From positions 64,713 through 128,712 of the forward strand of contig DYIF01000005.1 of NCBI GenBank assembly GCA_020723765.1: 64,000 nt of DNA, in the 5' to 3' direction. The notes beneath the pieces are model-generated. The model worked only from the letters and a program-made list of their open reading frames with translations, searched no databases and had not been told where the DNA came from. Both the position numbers and the translations under genes were made by a program. Each line of letters begins with the position of its first letter. Positions within the stretch are counted from its first letter, which is position 1. Positions 60,352 through 64,000 of the stretch are shown here, in pieces. This DNA comes from Elusimicrobium minutum (GTDB lineage: Bacteria > Elusimicrobiota > Elusimicrobia > Elusimicrobiales > UBA9959).

Positions 60352-63300
60352 TTAATCCTCCTTTTTATCGTTTTTTAATAAATTCGGGTTCCTTGCGGCA
60401 AGACCTGTACCACAGGGCACCAAATGACCTATTATAACATTTTCTTTAAGACCTTTCAAATAGTCCAATTTATTCAGCACCGCGGCTTCGGTTAAAACCT
60501 TGGTGGTTTCCTGAAAGCTTGCGGCCGATATAAAAGACTCGCTTGAAAGGGAAGCTTTGCTTATTCCCAAAAGAACCGGCTCGTAGCTCGCTTCCTCAAG
60601 CCCCTTTTCTTTAAGCTTTTTATTTTCCTCTCTTATAACCGCTTTGGAAACTATTTCGCCGGCTATGAAAGAAGAAGCTCCGGGGTTTGTAATCTTAACA
60701 TTTGAAAGCATTTGTCTTACTATTATTTCTATATATTTATCGTTTATCGAAACACCCTGGCTTCTATAAACTTCCTGTATCGCGTTTACAAGATAAGACT
60801 GAACTTCCTGAGTCCCTTTTACTTGTAATAGGTCGTATATATCTACCGCCCCATCGGTCAAAGATTCGCCGACGCTGACTCTATCTCCGTCGTAAACCAT
60901 CAGGTGCTTACCGAAAGGTATATCGTAACTTTCCACCTGGCCGGTCTCTTCGTTCTTAACCTCGACTACAACCTGACCTTTGGTGTTTTGCTTTAACGAA
61001 ACGACCCCGTCTATTCTGGTTATAACGGCGGCGTTTGCGGGCCTTCTTACCTCGAACAACTCGGCGACTCTCGGCAAACCTCCGGTGATGTCTTTCGTTT
61101 TTATCGAAGTTTTTTCCATTTTTGCTATGATATCGCCCTGTTCTACCTGCTCGCCGTCGTCGACCGTTATTATACAATTGACGGGAAGTATGTAAGAATC
61201 TACGACTTTACTATTTTCAATTATTTCTATCCTCGGAATAAGGTTTTTACCTCTATGTTCTATTATTCTGTTTTCTATTATACCGGTTACCTTATTTCTT
61301 TCCCTATGCAAAGTTTTTCCTTCCTCGATATCCGCATATCTCGCATATCCCGATTTTTTGGTTATTATAGGCATTGAATGCGGATCCGACTTCGCTATTA
61401 TATCCCCTTTCTTAACTTCTTTTTTGTTTAAAATTTCTATTCTTGAGCCGTAAGGAATTTTTATCTCGCTCGATTTGTCTTTGGATTTTATAACCGCTAC
61501 GGCGTTTCTCGATATGCAAAGATGCTCCCCGTTTCTGTTCTTTATCGTTTCCAGATTTTTAAATTCAAGCGTTCCGTCTCTTTCCGCTTTTATTTCGGAC
61601 CTGCTGGCCTCGGCCGCCGCGGTTCCGCCTATATGGAATGTTCTAAGAGTAAGCTGGGTTCCCGGTTCTCCTATCGACTGAGCAGCTATTATTCCTACCG
61701 CCTCTCCTATTTCCACTTCCTTATCCGTTGCCAAATTCTTACCGTAACATTTCGCGCAGACTCCGTCCTCGGCTTCGCACGTTAAAACGCTTCTAACCAT
61801 AACTCTTTCTATTTGATGTTCTTTAATTCTCTTGGCAGCGTCCTTATTTATATACTCTCCGGATTTGACTATAACTTCACCGTCGGTGTCTATTATGTCT
61901 TCCTGAGCAACTCTTCCGACTATTCTATCTTCCAAAGGCTCTATAACATCCTCTCCTATTCTTATCTCTTCCACATATATCCCGTTTGTGGTCTGACAGT
62001 CTTTCATTGTAACTACCACGTTATGAGCCACATCCACAAGCCTTCTAGTAAGATATCCGGCATCCGCGGTTTTTAATGCGGTGTCGGAAAGACCTTTTCT
62101 TCCTCCGTGAGTGGATATAAAATATTCCAAAACGGTAAGACCTTCTCTAAAGTTGGATATGATCGGGTTTTCTATAATTTCGCCTTTACCTCCGGTAAGT
62201 TTCTTCTGAGGTTTGGCCATAAGACCTCTCATACCGCAAAGCTGTCTTACCTGTTGTTTGGAACCTCTCGCTCCGGAGTCCGCCATCATAAAAACGCTGT
62301 TAAACCTCGGTTTAGAAGGATCGTAATCGGTTTTTTCGTCCTTTGACATCTCGTCGAAAAGATGTTTGGATACTTTTTCAGTAACATCCGTCCATTGGTT
62401 TATGACCTGGTTGTATCTTTCCGCTTCCGTAATAATACCTTCTTTGGAAAGCTCTTCTATCTTTTTAACCTCTTTACTCGCTTTTTCTATAAGTTCTTTT
62501 TTCTGCTCCGGGATTTTCATGTCGGCTATGGATATGGATATTCCGCTCAATGTGGCGTAATGAAAACCAAGCTCAACCAGTTTATCCAATAACTGAACCG
62601 TTTTATAGGGTCCTATTTTATCAGATTTGTAACAAGTATCTACAAGAGTCACTATTTCTTTTTTGCCTAAAGGCTTGTTGTAATCTTTTAAGTTAACACC
62701 TTCTGGCAGTATGGAGAAAAATATTATTCTTCCGACCGTAGTGTAATCTTCCCATGTTTTATAATTTTTTATATCATATTTATCGTTATTTTTTTCGTCG
62801 AATTCGTTAAAGCCTCTGACTTTTATTGGAGCATGAATGTCTAAAATACCTCTTTGATAAGCAGCCATAACATCATCGAAATCGACAAAAAGCTTTCCAC
62901 TTCCTTTTTCGCCTTTTTTTACCTTGGTAAGGTAATTTACTCCCAAAATCATGTCGTGAGAAGGAACGGCTAATGGTTTTCCGCTTGCCGGGGAAAGTAT
63001 GTTATTGGTGGACATCATCAAAGCTCTCGCTTCCATCTGAGCTTGAGGAGAAAGCGGAACATGAACCGCCATCTGGTCCCCGTCAAAGTCAGCGTTGAAA
63101 GCAGCGCATACCAATGGATGCAGTTGTATCGCCAAACCTTCTATCAATACAGGTTCGAAAGCCTGTATTGAAACTCTGTGCAAAGTCGGGGCTCTGTTTA
63201 ACAGAACAGGATGTTTCTTTGTTACCTTTTCAAGTATATCCCATACCTCGTTATCCGGAGATTCTATTTTCTTTCTGGCCACCTTTAAAGTTATGTTTTC

Positions 63301-64000
63301 TTTCTTGACAAGTTCCGATAATACAAAAGGTTTAAAAAGTTCCAGAGCCATTCCTTTCGGAAGACCGCACTGATTTAACTTCAGATTAGGACCTATTACT
63401 ATAACGGATCTTCCCGAATAGTCAACTCTTTTCCCCAAAAGATTTTGTCTAAATCTTCCTTGTTTTCCTTTAAGCACGTCAGACAGCGATTTTAATGGTC
63501 TTCCAGTGGATGCCGTTACCGATTTTCCTCTGGCTCCGTTTTCTATTAAAGCGTCTACGGCTTCCTGCAACAATCTCTTTTCGTTGAATATCATCACCTG
63601 AGGAGCTCTTAAAGCCTCTATATGTTTTAACCTGTTGTTTCTGTTTATTATTCTTCTGTAAAGATCGTTTAAATCCGAGCTTGCGAATCTTCCGCCGTCA
63701 AGCTGTACCAACGGCCTTAAATCCGGCGGGATAACCGGCAATGTGGTTAAAATCATCCACTCGGGCCTTACCTGGTTTTCATAAAAACTTTCAAGAACCT
63801 GAAGCCTTTTTACTATTTTATTTTTCTCTTCCGGATTTTTTTGAATCTTTAAATCTTCCACAAGTTTATTTATCTCTTTTTCTAAATCCACGGACTCCAA
63901 AAGCTCTTTTATGGCTCCGGCGCCTATGTTAGCTTTAACTTTAGGAAGGCTTTTTCTTATGCTCGATAACTGATCCTCAAGTATAACGTCGCCTTTTCTA
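60352..64000 (-). CDS. rpoC: DNA-directed RNA polymerase subunit beta', partial (N-terminus beyond window end)
   Basis: NADFDGDQMAVHVPLS; GKRVDYSGRSVIVIGPNL; GEAVGIIAAQSIGEPGTQLTLRTFHIGG; same frame is open through base 64000 (RKGDVILEDQLSSIRKSLPKVKANIGAGAIKELLESVDL...), so the track start at 63900 is artificial. Confidence 0.98.
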   Translation of the reverse strand, partial: RKGDVILEDQLSSIRKSLPKVKANIGAGAIKELLESVDLEKEINKLVEDLKIQKNPEEKNKIVKRLQVLESFYENQVRPEWMILTTLPVIPPDLRPLVQLDGGRFASSDLNDLYRRIINRNNRLKHIEALRAPQVMIFNEKRLLQEAVDALIENGARGKSVTASTGRPLKSLSDVLKGKQGRFRQNLLGKRVDYSGRSVIVIGPNLKLNQCGLPKGMALELFKPFVLSELVKKENITLKVARKKIESPDNEVWDILEKVTKKHPVLLNRAPTLHRVSIQAFEPVLIEGLAIQLHPLVCAAFNADFDGDQMAVHVPLSPQAQMEARALMMSTNNILSPASGKPLAVPSHDMILGVNYLTKVKKGEKGSGKLFVDFDDVMAAYQRGILDIHAPIKVRGFNEFDEKNNDKYDIKNYKTWEDYTTVGRIIFFSILPEGVNLKDYNKPLGKKEIVTLVDTCYKSDKIGPYKTVQLLDKLVELGFHYATLSGISISIADMKIPEQKKELIEKASKEVKKIEELSKEGIITEAERYNQVINQWTDVTEKVSKHLFDEMSKDEKTDYDPSKPRFNSVFMMADSGARGSKQQVRQLCGMRGLMAKPQKKLTGGKGEIIENPIISNFREGLTVLEYFISTHGGRKGLSDTALKTADAGYLTRRLVDVAHNVVVTMKDCQTTNGIYVEEIRIGEDVIEPLEDRIVGRVAQEDIIDTDGEVIVKSGEYINKDAAKRIKEHQIERVMVRSVLTCEAEDGVCAKCYGKNLATDKEVEIGEAVGIIAAQSIGEPGTQLTLRTFHIGGTAAAEASRSEIKAERDGTLEFKNLETIKNRNGEHLCISRNAVAVIKSKDKSSEIKIPYGSRIEILNKKEVKKGDIIAKSDPHSMPIITKKSGYARYADIEEGKTLHRERNKVTGIIENRIIEHRGKNLIPRIEIIENSKVVDSYILPVNCIITVDDGEQVEQGDIIAKMEKTSIKTKDITGGLPRVAELFEVRRPANAAVITRIDGVVSLKQNTKGQVVVEVKNEETGQVESYDIPFGKHLMVYDGDRVSVGESLTDGAVDIYDLLQVKGTQEVQSYLVNAIQEVYRSQGVSINDKYIEIIVRQMLSNVKITNPGASSFIAGEIVSKAVIREENKKLKEKGLEEASYEPVLLGISKASLSSESFISAASFQETTKVLTEAAVLNKLDYLKGLKENVIIGHLVPCGTGLAARNPNLLKNDKKED

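Noticed and set aside
1-64000. CRISPR array, prophage, transposon or integron signatures
   Set aside because: No regularly spaced direct repeats, integrase/transposase ORFs or terminal inverted repeats were noticed; content is mostly conserved housekeeping genes.

Overview
A 64 kb window of a low-GC bacterial chromosome. The lineage is not determinable here; it looks Gram-negative (predicted outer-membrane beta-barrel, lipoprotein, MreBCD/PBP2/RodA). About 60 protein genes are densely packed and mostly on the minus strand. Content is mainly core housekeeping: valS (partial), hemW, ispE, tsaB/tsaE/rimI, thiL, glmS/glmM, pheST-rplT-rpmI, prfB, lepB, metF, murI, rng, mreBCD-mrdA-rodA, infA-rpmJ-rpsM-rpsK-rpsD-rpoA-rplQ, rpsJ-tuf-fusA-rpsG-rpsL and rpoC (partial). 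There is one tRNA-Gln(TTG). No CRISPR array, rRNA, transposase or phage gene was seen. The strongest non-housekeeping candidate is a compact RiPP-like cassette at about 5.7-7.4 kb: PqqD-like protein, an un-called 45-aa Cys-containing peptide ORF absent from the ORF track (MSKKKRYIKPKMKTQKVFETAALACGKCQTGPINQLACKTIRKKS), an S26-type Ser/His peptidase, and a radical SAM/SPASM protein. It appears co-transcribed with yajQ and a WG-repeat protein. A second candidate is a four-gene signalling/redox operon at 33.8-38.3 kb: an OmpR-type regulator whose receiver has lost its phosphorylation residues, a normal single receiver, an exported protein with apparent duplicated thioredoxin-fold modules, and a transmembrane histidine kinase. 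All calls come from reading the sequence; no searches were run.
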